Positions 46,013 to 54,958 of a stretch of DNA of 64,000 bases are shown piece after piece. Source of the DNA: Faecalicatena fissicatena (lineage in GTDB: Bacteria > Bacillota > Clostridia > Lachnospirales > Lachnospiraceae). The position numbers and the translations under genes are program-made. Within the stretch, counting starts at the first letter, position 1; every line of letters starts with the position of its first letter. The notes under the pieces are model-generated. The model saw only the letters and a list, made by a program, of their open reading frames with translations, ran no database searches and was not told the DNA's origin. Location of the stretch: contig LDAQ01000001.1 of NCBI GenBank assembly GCA_001028025.1, positions 65,436 to 129,435 of the forward strand, given 5' to 3'.

Positions 46013-47044
46013 ATGAAAGGGAAAAAAGTATTAGCAATGATGTTGGCATTATCAATGGTCTTGGGTCTTGTGTTGACAGGTTGCTCAACCGAGTCAAATC
46101 AAGATGCGCCGGCCGACCAGGCAGAGGTGAGTAAAGCAAAGAAATCCGGTGATGAAGCTGCAAAGTCAGAAAGTGAGAGTGATAAAAATTATAATATTAC
46201 CTTGATAACGATGGATCAGATGGATACATATTGGGCATCTATGGATAAAGGTGCAAAAGATGCAATCGCAGAATTAGAGGGGGAAGGATATACCATTAAC
46301 TACAATTGGTATGCCCCTGATACGAAAGATAATGCAAAGCAGATTGAGCAAATAGGCATGGCAGCAAGTAATAAGTCGGATGTCATTCTGATTGCAGTAA
46401 ATGATCCGACCGCTTGTAATTCGGCATTGCAGGCAGCTGCGGATAGTGGTAGTAAGATTATTTACGTTGATGCAGCAGCAACCTTTGCGAGTGAAGCAAC
46501 CTTTTCAACCGACAATTATGCAGCAGGACAGGAAGCAGCGAGACAGATGCTGAAAACATTAGAGAAAGAAGGGATCACAGAGGGGCAGATTGGTATCGTT
46601 TCGGCACAGACCGGAGTTGAATCTTGTACGAACCGTATTGATGGATTTTGCAATGTGATCGAAGAATCAAATTTTACAACCAGTGAAGTGCAATATTCCG
46701 ATGGAGATACATCGAAAGCTCAAGAATTAAGTACAAACCTGATTAATAATGGTGCAGTTGCACTGTTCGGTGTAACCGGGCAGGCATCAGTGGGATGCGG
46801 AAATGCAGCGAGAGATGCACAGACCAAGATCCCATGCATTGGTTTTGATACAACATCCACCGTATTAACATTAGTAGAAAGTGAAGTGATTCAGGCTGTT
46901 ATTGCACAGGATCCTCATGCAATGGGGTATCAGGGTATGAAGGCAGCGGCAGAAATAATGGGCGGTAAAAGCTACGGAGGCGCTATAGAAGATACCGGAA
47001 TCCAGGTCGTTACTCTTGACAATGTAGCAGATTTTAAAGAATAA
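46013..47044 (+). CDS. Sugar ABC transporter substrate-binding lipoprotein
   Basis: 343 residues. A lipoprotein signal peptide ends in the lipobox LTGC (Cys 24), followed by a charged linker and a periplasmic-binding-protein (Peripla_BP_4) domain: NITLITMDQMDTYWASMDKG, SDVILIAVNDPTACNSAL, TDNYAAGQEAARQM and IAQDPHAMGYQG. It is of the ribose/galactose/inositol-binding type; the ligand cannot be read off. AAAGGAGG precedes the ATG. Confidence 0.94.
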   Translation: MKGKKVLAMMLALSMVLGLVLTGCSTESNQDAPADQAEVSKAKKSGDEAAKSESESDKNYNITLITMDQMDTYWASMDKGAKDAIAELEGEGYTINYNWYAPDTKDNAKQIEQIGMAASNKSDVILIAVNDPTACNSALQAAADSGSKIIYVDAAATFASEATFSTDNYAAGQEAARQMLKTLEKEGITEGQIGIVSAQTGVESCTNRIDGFCNVIEESNFTTSEVQYSDGDTSKAQELSTNLINNGAVALFGVTGQASVGCGNAARDAQTKIPCIGFDTTSTVLTLVESEVIQAVIAQDPHAMGYQGMKAAAEIMGGKSYGGAIEDTGIQVVTLDNVADFKE

Positions 47045-47065
47045 AAAGGAGAAGGATATAACAAA

Positions 47066-47833
47066 ATGAAAGAATTTATGGAAATTGATGAAACAGCAGT
47101 AAAAAAAGTAAGTATAGCAGGGTTAGACTCTTATAAAGTTGCAAAGATGATTGATCATTCCCTTCTGCATCCAGCGATGACAGATGAAGAGTTTGAAGCT
47201 GAATGCCAAGTAGCACTGGAATGCAATGTCGGTGCAGTATGTGTAAAACCTTATCATGTTAAACGAGCGGCTGAATTAATGGCAGGAACAGATATTCTTG
47301 TTTCAGCGGTTATTGCATTCCCGCATGGTAACAGCACAATGGAAATTAAGCTAGCTGAGGCAGAACAGGTTTTAGAGGACGGAGCTACGGAAGTTGATTA
47401 TGTAATTAATATGGGGAAGGCGATTGGTGGCGATTGGGCTTATGTAGACGAAGAAATTCGTAGAGTCAATGCAATGTGCAAAAGTTATGGTGCGATTTTG
47501 AAGGTCATCTTTGAAAATGATATGCTTACCAAAGATGAACAGAAAATAAAGTTATGCAAAATTTGCAGCAAGTATAAGGTTGGTTTTGTTAAGACCTCAA
47601 CCGGATACTGTTATCAGAAAGATGAAGATGGGAAGTTCTATACAGATGGTGCAACACATCATGATTTGATTCTGATGCGTAAGTATACCGACCCGGAGGT
47701 CGAAGTAAAGGCTGCTGGAGCTGTGAGCACATTAGAGCCAATGCTTGCAGCATACGAATTAGGTGCTACCCGTTTTGGATTAAAAGGTGCAGCGAAGGTA
47801 GTAGAAGACGCGAAAGCAAAATTTGGTAAATAA
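47066..47833 (+). CDS. DeoC-family class I aldolase with altered phosphate site
   Basis: 255 residues. The deoxyribose-phosphate aldolase fold is clear: KMIDHSLLHPAMTDEE, VGAVCVKPYHV, EVDYVINMGKA, the Schiff-base lysine in FVKTSTGY (Lys 176) and the assisting lysine in EVKAAGAVST (Lys 215). In classical DeoC the last strand ends in a Gly-Thr/Ala-Ser phosphate-binding turn; here the equivalent reads RFGLKGAAKV, without the serine. The substrate may thus differ from deoxyribose 5-phosphate. It lies between the ABC importer and the ROK/glycyl-radical genes and probably cleaves the radical-enzyme product to an aldehyde or ketone plus a triose unit. Confidence 0.85.
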   Translation: MKEFMEIDETAVKKVSIAGLDSYKVAKMIDHSLLHPAMTDEEFEAECQVALECNVGAVCVKPYHVKRAAELMAGTDILVSAVIAFPHGNSTMEIKLAEAEQVLEDGATEVDYVINMGKAIGGDWAYVDEEIRRVNAMCKSYGAILKVIFENDMLTKDEQKIKLCKICSKYKVGFVKTSTGYCYQKDEDGKFYTDGATHHDLILMRKYTDPEVEVKAAGAVSTLEPMLAAYELGATRFGLKGAAKVVEDAKAKFGK

Positions 47834-47856
47834 TATTTATTTTCTTCCAAAATAAA

Positions 47857-47890
47857 GCCTCCGGTGGGCTATAGTAAGTCCGCCTGAGGC
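47857..47890 (+). promoter_or_regulatory. Hairpin between aldolase and kinase genes
   Basis: GCCTC-GGTGGGC and GTCCGCC-GAGGC form a roughly 12-bp stem with two G-U pairs and an 8-base loop. No T-run follows, so it may stabilise or pause the transcript rather than end it. Confidence 0.5.
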
Positions 47891-47928
47891 ATACTTTAAA
47901 ATTATGATAAATGAAAGATGGTGTTTGT

Positions 47929-48897
47929 ATGGTAATAGGTGTAGAAATCGGCGGAACAAAGCAGCAGATTGCTTTGGGGAATGCAGATGGTACTCTCATA
48001 AAAACAGTACGTGGAAAAGTGGATGTTAAGGACGGTAATACAGGGATCTTGCATTGGCTTAAAGATAACTTAGAAGTAATGATATCGGAACAGCAATTAA
48101 ACAATACACAGATTGATGCGATCGGTGTAGGATTTGGAGGTCCGCTGGATTCAAAAACAGGCATGTTGCTTAGATCCGTTCAAGTATCGGGTTGGGATAA
48201 TTTTAACCTTAAAAACTGGTTTGAAAACACCTTTTCTATACCAACTTATATATACAATGATTCCAGTGCGGCAGGCTGGGGGGAATATGTACTCGGCAGC
48301 GGTAAAGGTACTCGCCAATTCTTTTATACAAATATTGGCAGCGGTATCGGTGGCTCGCTCATTATAAATGGAGAGCTATACGATGGTCAGGGTGTAGGAG
48401 CAGGAGAACTCGGTCAATCACGAATTGCCGATTGGACAGCAAAGGAAGCTGGCACTGACAACAGGCTGGAGGCATTGTGTTCAGGATGGGCGATAAACAA
48501 TCGCCTTCAAACCTTAAACTATGTACCGCAGGATAGCCTTATGATCCAATTGTGCTATAATGATATCAGCAAATTAAATTGTGAGATATTGGGAAAAGCA
48601 GTTGCTGAAAATGATGACTTTGCAATCAGGGAGTTGAACCGTGTTGCAAAAGGAATGAGTATGGCACTTGCAACAATCTTGTGTTTATTTCAGCCGGAAC
48701 GTATTGCAATTGGCGGTGGTGTTTCATTGATTGGAAAGCCACTTTTTGATATGATTCGCAAACATACAAAAGAACGTCAGTTTATCAGTAATGAAGGGCG
48801 TTATGATATTGTACAATGCAAACTTGGCGAGGCCATCGTACTGCAGGGCGCAGTCTTACTTGCAGCAAAAGAATTAGAAAAGGGGGGAAGATCATGA
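47929..48897 (+). CDS. ROK-family sugar kinase-like protein without the zinc motif
   Basis: About 322 residues. The phosphate-1 motif GVEIGGTKQQIALG, VGFGGPLDSKTG, NDSSAAGWGEY, NIGSGIGGSLI and GAGELGQSR identify the ROK kinase/repressor fold, with no DNA-binding domain in front, so it is a kinase candidate. The CxCGxxGCxE zinc site usually found after the GEL-G-H region is missing. The catalytic Asp is present in YNDSSA. The start is taken at ATG 47929, directly before VIGVEIGG; an ATG six codons earlier lacks a ribosome site. Its end overlaps the glycyl-radical gene (ATGA). Confidence 0.85.
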   Translation: MVIGVEIGGTKQQIALGNADGTLIKTVRGKVDVKDGNTGILHWLKDNLEVMISEQQLNNTQIDAIGVGFGGPLDSKTGMLLRSVQVSGWDNFNLKNWFENTFSIPTYIYNDSSAAGWGEYVLGSGKGTRQFFYTNIGSGIGGSLIINGELYDGQGVGAGELGQSRIADWTAKEAGTDNRLEALCSGWAINNRLQTLNYVPQDSLMIQLCYNDISKLNCEILGKAVAENDDFAIRELNRVAKGMSMALATILCLFQPERIAIGGGVSLIGKPLFDMIRKHTKERQFISNEGRYDIVQCKLGEAIVLQGAVLLAAKELEKGGRS

Positions 48898-51170
48898 ATC
48901 GTATGGAGAAACTAAAAAAACGTCTGTTTGATGTTGAATTTTATACAAAAAAGGAATGGTGGGGTGAAGGCTTAACCATTTTAAATAACGAAGAAGTAAA
49001 AAAAGAACCATTAGTGGTTCGTAAAGCACTGGCGAGTAAGTTTGTATTGGAACATATGCCAGCGGAATTAAAGAAAGATGAACTGATTACAGGTATAGCA
49101 AGAATGTCAATGATCGGGTTTGGTCATACATATGTGGAGTATGCGTTACCAGAGGAACTTAGTGAGGCGGCAAAGGTAAACTTATCACCCTTGTCAGTCT
49201 GGGGGCATCAACCGCCTAATTACGAAAGAATTTTAAAAGAAGGGTTGTGTGGTCTTCGGGCAAGGATTGAAGAGTATCGTAATAAAGAAGAGAATCAGGA
49301 TGCAGAGACGCAGAATTTATATCGGGCAATGACAATTTCACTTGATGCAATCAGTGCATTTTCGAGAAGATATAAGGAAATGAACAAAATAGCAGCAGAA
49401 AAGGAGCCAGATCCAGTAAGGAAGCAGGAACTTCTTGATATTGCGGCGAGATGTGATAAAGTTCCGGATTATCCGGCAGAAACATTTGCAGAAGCATTGC
49501 AAAGTGTATGGTTCATCTATCTTTGCCTGCAAAGCAATATGGAAAATATTCCACTGGGACGTTCTGACCAGTATTTGTATCCATACTATAAAAACGACAT
49601 TGAAAATGAGATAATCGATGAACAGATGGCTGAAGAACTGGTAACCAGTTTTCTGGTAAAGTTTAATGAACGGGTGCAAATGAATCCGGAACATTGGGAA
49701 GATCATACTGATTCAACCACATATTCATTTGGAAGTGATCCGGAAGATATATCGATGTTTATTGACTTGGAAAATGATGAATCATATAATTATGGGGTCT
49801 CAGCAAACCATTGGGATTTAAATGTTATTCTGGGTGGAGTAAAACCGGATGGAAATGACGGAACCAATGATCTGACTTATCTGTTTTTAAAAGTTTGGGG
49901 ATATTTGGAGGTGGTTACACCGGTCGTATCAGTACGTTTTGGGCCGGAGGCCCCCAAAAAGCTGTATGAAGCGTGTGCAGATATCCTGCGGTTTGGAAGT
50001 GGCGAACCAGTAATATACAATGATAAACCTATTATAGACGGATATGTAAGGTTAGGAATTCCGGTAGAGGATGCCAGAGATTATTCTAATGATGGTTGTT
50101 GGGAAACTTTGATTCCTGGTAAATCACATTATTCATATGCGCACATGGAAGCCTTACAGCTTTTAGAATACCAGATGCAAAGAGGAGATAGTTTGGTTCG
50201 TGGAGTGAAAGAAGGGCCGGACTATGGCCCACTTGCTCAATATACAAATTTTGAGGAATTTTACCAGGGCTTCCGCAAACAGCTGTTACATAAGTTGGTT
50301 CAAGTAACTGAAAATAGAATCAAATATTATGGAGCATCTTATAAGATAGCTCCGGATCCGATGATTTCTGCAATGATTGATGGATGTGTAGAGAACGGCA
50401 GGGATATTACTGCTGGCGGTGCAAAGTATACAATTTTTTCACCATTAATCACTGGTCTGTCCGATTGCGTTGACTCTTTGGCTGCCATTAAGAAATTAGT
50501 ATACGAAGAGCAGAAAATTTCAATTGAGGAATTAGCAGAGGCACTGAGAAATGATTTTGCGGGTAATGAGCCGCTAAGGCAAATGCTTCTTAATCGTGCT
50601 CCAAAATTCGGAAATGATGACGAATATGTAGATAGTATAGCAAGACGAATGATTCGTGATGTTGAGGAAAAGACGGAAGAGTTAAGTAAAAAGTATCCAG
50701 ATGTAATTATGCCGATTGGAATAGGAACATTTGAAAACTACAGTAAGTTTGGACATAAAGTAGGCGCTTCGGCAAGCGGTCGTCATGCTCAGGAAGCAAT
50801 AGGCAGTAACTATTCACCGGCATTTGGTGCAGATAAAGAAGGGCCGACAGCAGCAATTAAATCCGTAGTAGCCGCAGATCTAAAACGATTTTCAACAGGG
50901 TGTCCTTTAGATATGCAGGTTAACTCTAATGAAACGTCAGGAAACAATGGCTTACAGAGGTTATGCGGATTGATTAAAGCATTCTTGGATTTGGGTGGAA
51001 TCATGCTTACGATTACCGGTGTAAACGAAGAAGTGCTACTTGATGCACAGGTGAATCCGGATCAATACAGAAGTTTGCGGGTTAGAATGGGAGGTCTTTC
51101 AGCATACTTTATTGCATTGCCTAAAGAGATGCAGGATGTATTGATTAAAAAGACGAAGCATAATATTTAA
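48894..51170 (+). CDS. Glycyl-radical enzyme of the C-x-E eliminase type, substrate unknown
   Basis: 758 residues, PFL-like. The thiyl-radical cysteine and general-base glutamate lie in SNDGCWETLIPG (Cys 402, Glu 404). The C-terminal radical loop is VRMGGLSAYF (Gly 734). A C-x-E pair is typical of dehydratases and C-O or C-N lyases (glycerol/diol dehydratase, CutC, HypD and the anhydrohexitol-phosphate enzymes YbiW and PflD), not of pyruvate formate-lyase, which has adjacent cysteines. Those enzymes mostly read GCVEP or GCxEP; Trp between and Thr after make this member unusual. It starts at ATG 48894, overlapping the kinase stop, and is followed by its activase. Oxygen-sensitive, cytoplasmic. 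Confidence 0.92.
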   Translation: MNRMEKLKKRLFDVEFYTKKEWWGEGLTILNNEEVKKEPLVVRKALASKFVLEHMPAELKKDELITGIARMSMIGFGHTYVEYALPEELSEAAKVNLSPLSVWGHQPPNYERILKEGLCGLRARIEEYRNKEENQDAETQNLYRAMTISLDAISAFSRRYKEMNKIAAEKEPDPVRKQELLDIAARCDKVPDYPAETFAEALQSVWFIYLCLQSNMENIPLGRSDQYLYPYYKNDIENEIIDEQMAEELVTSFLVKFNERVQMNPEHWEDHTDSTTYSFGSDPEDISMFIDLENDESYNYGVSANHWDLNVILGGVKPDGNDGTNDLTYLFLKVWGYLEVVTPVVSVRFGPEAPKKLYEACADILRFGSGEPVIYNDKPIIDGYVRLGIPVEDARDYSNDGCWETLIPGKSHYSYAHMEALQLLEYQMQRGDSLVRGVKEGPDYGPLAQYTNFEEFYQGFRKQLLHKLVQVTENRIKYYGASYKIAPDPMISAMIDGCVENGRDITAGGAKYTIFSPLITGLSDCVDSLAAIKKLVYEEQKISIEELAEALRNDFAGNEPLRQMLLNRAPKFGNDDEYVDSIARRMIRDVEEKTEELSKKYPDVIMPIGIGTFENYSKFGHKVGASASGRHAQEAIGSNYSPAFGADKEGPTAAIKSVVAADLKRFSTGCPLDMQVNSNETSGNNGLQRLCGLIKAFLDLGGIMLTITGVNEEVLLDAQVNPDQYRSLRVRMGGLSAYFIALPKEMQDVLIKKTKHNI

Positions 51171-51187
51171 TGTAATGGCAAAGGAAA

Positions 51188-52141
51188 ATGGAGATGAAAC
51201 AAGAGTTGAATGATAGAAAAAAAATGATGGCGCAAGGTGATATTGCTGTTATTACAGATATCCAAAGATATTCTGTGCATGATGGTCCGGGAATCAGAAG
51301 TCTGGTGTTTTTTAAAGGCTGTCCCCTGCGATGTCAGTGGTGCCATAATCCGGAAACCCATGATCCTTTGCCAGAATTATTGTTTAACGATGAACTTTGT
51401 ATTGGCTGTGGTGCTTGTGTTGTGGAGTGTCCAACACAATCAATCAGTGTGGTTGATAATCAGATAAAGACAGAAAAGCAAAATTGTTTGCTGAAACAAC
51501 AATGCGTGGATGTGTGTTATGCTGGTGCAAGAAAAATTTCAGGCCATTACTATACTGTTGATGAAGTATATGAAAAAGTTATTCGTGACAGAATTTTTTA
51601 CGACACCACAGGCGGCGGAGTTACGCTTAGCGGCGGTGAAGTTTTGGTGTATTGGAAGTTTGCGGCCCAATTATTACAAAAGTTAAAACATGGAGGTATC
51701 CATACTGCAATAGAAACTTGTGGATATTCGCCGTGGAATGAATTTGAGAAAGTACTTGATTATACAGATCTGGTATTATATGATGTGAAGCATTGTGATG
51801 ACACAATGCATAGAAGGTTTACAGGAAAAGGGAACCGTTTAATTCTTGAAAATCTTAAAAAAGTCAGCGATTTTAATCGACCTGTGATAATTCGGATTCC
51901 AGTTATTCCTGGATTTAACGATACCAGGAAAAATATGCAGGAAGTCGCACATATCGCAGCAGAGATTGGAGCAAAAGAAATACATCTGTTGCCTTTTCAT
52001 CAGATTGGTGAATCTAAGTGGGATTCTACTGGAAAAACATATCATTTTAGAAATATTGAAGAGCCAAGCAAAGAAAGTATGGCTGAAATAAAGCAGATGC
52101 TAGCTGAAACGGGAGTTCCTGTAGTTGTTGGTGGTAGTTAG
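51188..52141 (+). CDS. Glycyl-radical enzyme activase (radical SAM)
   Basis: 317 residues. The radical-SAM CxxxCxxC motif is in FKGCPLRCQWCHNPE; an inserted ferredoxin-like region (CIGCGACVVECP, then CLLKQQCVDVC) is characteristic of activases for eliminase-type glycyl-radical enzymes. The GGE motif (TLSGGEVLVYW) and later SAM-binding strands are present. It abstracts a hydrogen from the glycine of the enzyme encoded 17 bases upstream. ATG 51188 and ATG 51194 are both possible starts after AAAGGA. Confidence 0.95.
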   Translation: MEMKQELNDRKKMMAQGDIAVITDIQRYSVHDGPGIRSLVFFKGCPLRCQWCHNPETHDPLPELLFNDELCIGCGACVVECPTQSISVVDNQIKTEKQNCLLKQQCVDVCYAGARKISGHYYTVDEVYEKVIRDRIFYDTTGGGVTLSGGEVLVYWKFAAQLLQKLKHGGIHTAIETCGYSPWNEFEKVLDYTDLVLYDVKHCDDTMHRRFTGKGNRLILENLKKVSDFNRPVIIRIPVIPGFNDTRKNMQEVAHIAAEIGAKEIHLLPFHQIGESKWDSTGKTYHFRNIEEPSKESMAEIKQMLAETGVPVVVGGS

Positions 52142-52843
52142 TAAAGATCATACAGCAAAGGGGGGGGGATCAGGTAAGGCTATGATGATGGAACAATTCA
52201 GATTGTCGGTGAAGTGAAAAGTTTATTTCCACTTTGAAAACGGCAAAAAGAAAAGTGGCAATTACTCTTACAAAAAGAGCGATTACCAACTTTTAGTATT
52301 CCTAAAAGTAGAATTAAGTGATACAATCAAGAAGAGAAATAACAAAGCTGTCTGCTCAGAAAGAGCTTTCTGGGCATGTTAAGAAAGCGGTCTTTAGACG
52401 TGTTTTTAAAGGGGACAAGACTAAATTCCACTTGCTGGGACGTATATATTCCTGACAGCCGCCTGTTATTTCTTTCTTTAATTTCAGTTCTTATCAATCT
52501 CTTTTGCGAAATGCCGTCCTCAAGGACTTCTGTAAATCCTAATGGGCGGCATTTATTATTTTACACCAAATCTTTTCCATCTAACTTATCTATCTGAATC
52601 ATCTGAGGTACACAAAATCTTATAGCAGCCCAGTCCTTAGTTCCTCCGCAGATTTCTTGGAGAGCATTTCCAGGGCAATGTCGAATACCCCCTTGCCACA
52701 GAACGTATAAGTATCTCCGTATGTAAAGATAGATTCGGCGTAGACTCTGTTGAGTAAAAACATAAACGGGTACCAGCAATGATTAATTCCGTGGGACATA
52801 GCCTCCGTCCGGGACTCGGCTGGCACTCAGTGTATGAATATGA
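52142..52843. other. Intergenic region without a recognised gene
   Basis: It begins with a run of nine Gs at 52160-52168. A small hairpin (GCTCAGAAAG...CTTTCTGGGC) lies near 52355-52380 and a terminator-like hairpin at 52509-52556. Two overlapping minus-strand frames (52561-52779 and 52620-52826) might be one frameshifted remnant, but I do not recognise any family in them. Confidence 0.4.
52509..52556 (+). terminator. Terminator-like hairpin downstream of the glycyl-radical operon
   Basis: AAATGCCGTCC (52509-52519) pairs with GGGCGGCATTT (52544-52554), followed by ATTATTTT. It is about 370 bases after the activase stop. Confidence 0.6.
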
Positions 52844-54736
52844 TCAATGCCGCTTTAGATAATTGATAAAATCTACATGTGTGTCGGCAGATATTAATAA
52901 CTTTACCTTTTCCGGAGTTTCTAGTGTTTGTACAATTCCGTTATAAATCTCCATAAACCGCTTACGGTCATCGGCATTTACAGCGATCATTAATACGATA
53001 TATATTTTTTGATTATCCCATATAATTCCTTTTTTGTTAATCAAAATACAAAACATAGTTTTTTTAGCGTTTAGTTCTACTGCATGGGGAATAGAAAATG
53101 TGTTAAAAAAACAAGTAGACGATAATTCTTCACGTAAGAGAACGGAGTCAATAAATCCTTCTTCACATAATCCGAAATCAATTATTTTTTGTCCAAGAAA
53201 TTTGATTGCCGCTTCTTTTGTGTTCAAATCTTCTTGTCTATAAAATAGTTTTTCGTGAAACAGGGAGGACAATAGTTGATTATATCTGCTTTCCTGCTTT
53301 TTCTTTAAACAAGCATGTATGGCTCTGTCAATTTCTATGTAGTCCTTATTTGTGTAAAACGGTGAGATACATATCGTTTTTGCTCCGGCAATAGTCATCG
53401 GGGCAGTTGTAATGAACAGATCGGCATCCATGGATGTGATGGCTTGTTCTTGTTCAAAATTTGCGATTGAAATATCAACCAATTCTGAAAATTGATTCAT
53501 AAGCTTATCTTTTGTTCTTGCCATAATATGATGATATTCGTGGCATAGCAGCGCAACCTTTATTTTGCTGCTTTTTGTTGTGGCACTTTCAATTAAATAA
53601 CCTATATGAACGCTGATATATCCTATCTCCGAATCTGGTATATAAAGGTGATAAGTGTCCCCTATTTGTTTCGCAATATGTACAGAGACATCATGAATGA
53701 AAGGACAGTTGCGCTTAATGTTTTCAAGAATGCCGTTTGTTACAGTCTGCATGTTTCTGAGCCGTATTATCATATTATTGGCATGTAGTGCAAATGCATA
53801 TAAGGAATCGGAATAATCAATGTCTAACATATAGTAAGTAAAACTACTCAGCAGAATATCGCTGATTTTATTGAGAAATTCTGAAGTCATGACTTCAGAA
53901 GCAAATGCAGTATCCGATATTTCAGACAGTGGTTTGATCTGACCGGATAAAAGTGTTGCGATGTGGACCAGGTCGGCATTTGTCGGCGCTATATGCCAGT
54001 GTTCCGCATATTGTTCGCAAATCTCCTGCGCAATCTGAAATTCAACACTTAAACTGGCAGTATCATGATAAGTGATTTCGTTTACGTAATACTCATCCTT
54101 CATACGATATAAAGCGATAGAAATATTGATTATAATATTCGATAAATAAGCATTATCCACGCTGTAGTTGAATTTACTGATCGAGTTTATGATAATAGAC
54201 TTCATTCTTCCGGTATTTATATTAGGAAAGTAGAGGCTAAGATTGTTAAAATTAGCAAAAGTAGGAGTTGTCTCTTCAAATATAAGATGGTTGATCAGTC
54301 TTCGTTTGCTTAGTTCATTGCCCTCAATATGGATATGCATTTTTTTCCTCGAAATATGCAGATCATGTGAGGTGAGAAGAGGCTGGAACGAATTTAATAT
54401 TTTTTCCAGACTGCTTGTGCTGAGATAAAAAGTGTCTGCTAAGTCATCTATTTGGCATGGCTTGTTAGAGGATATTAATTTGCGCAGTATCAAATGTTCA
54501 TAGCTTTGAGTCGGCTGTATATGCTGGCTGCATAGAGCGTAATTCTCTGTATCTATAGAATAGCCTTTATTCGAGGAATGAATCAAAAATAATTGCTGGT
54601 TGATTTCAGCAACCTCTGTCTGAATAGTGCGTATAGAAACATTGAGCAGCAGGCTTAATGACTTACCGGTAATAGATGGATTCGCATTCGCAATTTCCAT
54701 TATGATTCTTCTTTTTCGATCACTAAAACGATCCAT
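52844..54736 (-). CDS. BglG/LicR-type PTS-regulated transcriptional activator
   Basis: 630 residues. Order of domains: N-terminal helix-turn-helices (ITGKSLSLLLNVSIRTIQTE, QIDDLADTFYLSTSSLEKIL), two PRD domains (about 170-390) with conserved histidines, an EIIB-like domain (KVALLCHEYHHIMARTKDKL) and a C-terminal EIIA-like domain (FSIPHAVELN). Such proteins activate transcription when their PRDs are phosphorylated by HPr and not by the cognate EIIB. It is divergent from the PTS operon at 54959 and almost certainly controls it. Two palindromes lie between the genes. Confidence 0.92.
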   Translation of the reverse strand: MDRFSDRKRRIIMEIANANPSITGKSLSLLLNVSIRTIQTEVAEINQQLFLIHSSNKGYSIDTENYALCSQHIQPTQSYEHLILRKLISSNKPCQIDDLADTFYLSTSSLEKILNSFQPLLTSHDLHISRKKMHIHIEGNELSKRRLINHLIFEETTPTFANFNNLSLYFPNINTGRMKSIIINSISKFNYSVDNAYLSNIIINISIALYRMKDEYYVNEITYHDTASLSVEFQIAQEICEQYAEHWHIAPTNADLVHIATLLSGQIKPLSEISDTAFASEVMTSEFLNKISDILLSSFTYYMLDIDYSDSLYAFALHANNMIIRLRNMQTVTNGILENIKRNCPFIHDVSVHIAKQIGDTYHLYIPDSEIGYISVHIGYLIESATTKSSKIKVALLCHEYHHIMARTKDKLMNQFSELVDISIANFEQEQAITSMDADLFITTAPMTIAGAKTICISPFYTNKDYIEIDRAIHACLKKKQESRYNQLLSSLFHEKLFYRQEDLNTKEAAIKFLGQKIIDFGLCEEGFIDSVLLREELSSTCFFNTFSIPHAVELNAKKTMFCILINKKGIIWDNQKIYIVLMIAVNADDRKRFMEIYNGIVQTLETPEKVKLLISADTHVDFINYLKRH

Positions 54737-54792
54737 AACTTTCTCCCTTCTACTACAATATAGGATGAAATACGCAATCAGTTAAAAACAAT

Positions 54793-54810
54793 AAACCACA
54801 CGTTTGGTTT
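54793..54810. promoter_or_regulatory. Candidate operator between the PTS regulator and PTS operon
   Basis: AAACCACACGTTTGGTTT is a near-palindrome of 18 bp in the divergent region. Confidence 0.4.
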
Positions 54811-54879
54811 TTACATGAAGCATAAGATTATTATAGAAATATTATAGGGTAAGGTTTCGGAAAAAACAATGAATGGTTT

Positions 54880-54895
54880 TGCGTGGTACACCGCA
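54880..54895. promoter_or_regulatory. Second candidate operator ahead of the PTS operon
   Basis: TGCGTGGTACACCGCA is an imperfect palindrome, flanked by TTT and AAA so that the symmetry extends to about 20 bp. Confidence 0.4.
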
Positions 54896-54958
54896 AACGT
54901 AGATTTGTAAAGAAATTAGAAATAAAGTAGACTGAATTTCAAAAGGAGGACAAAGCTT

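Noticed and set aside
52561..52826. Two overlapping minus-strand frames as a broken gene
   Set aside because: They could be one frameshifted gene but match nothing I recognise, so no pseudogene call is made.
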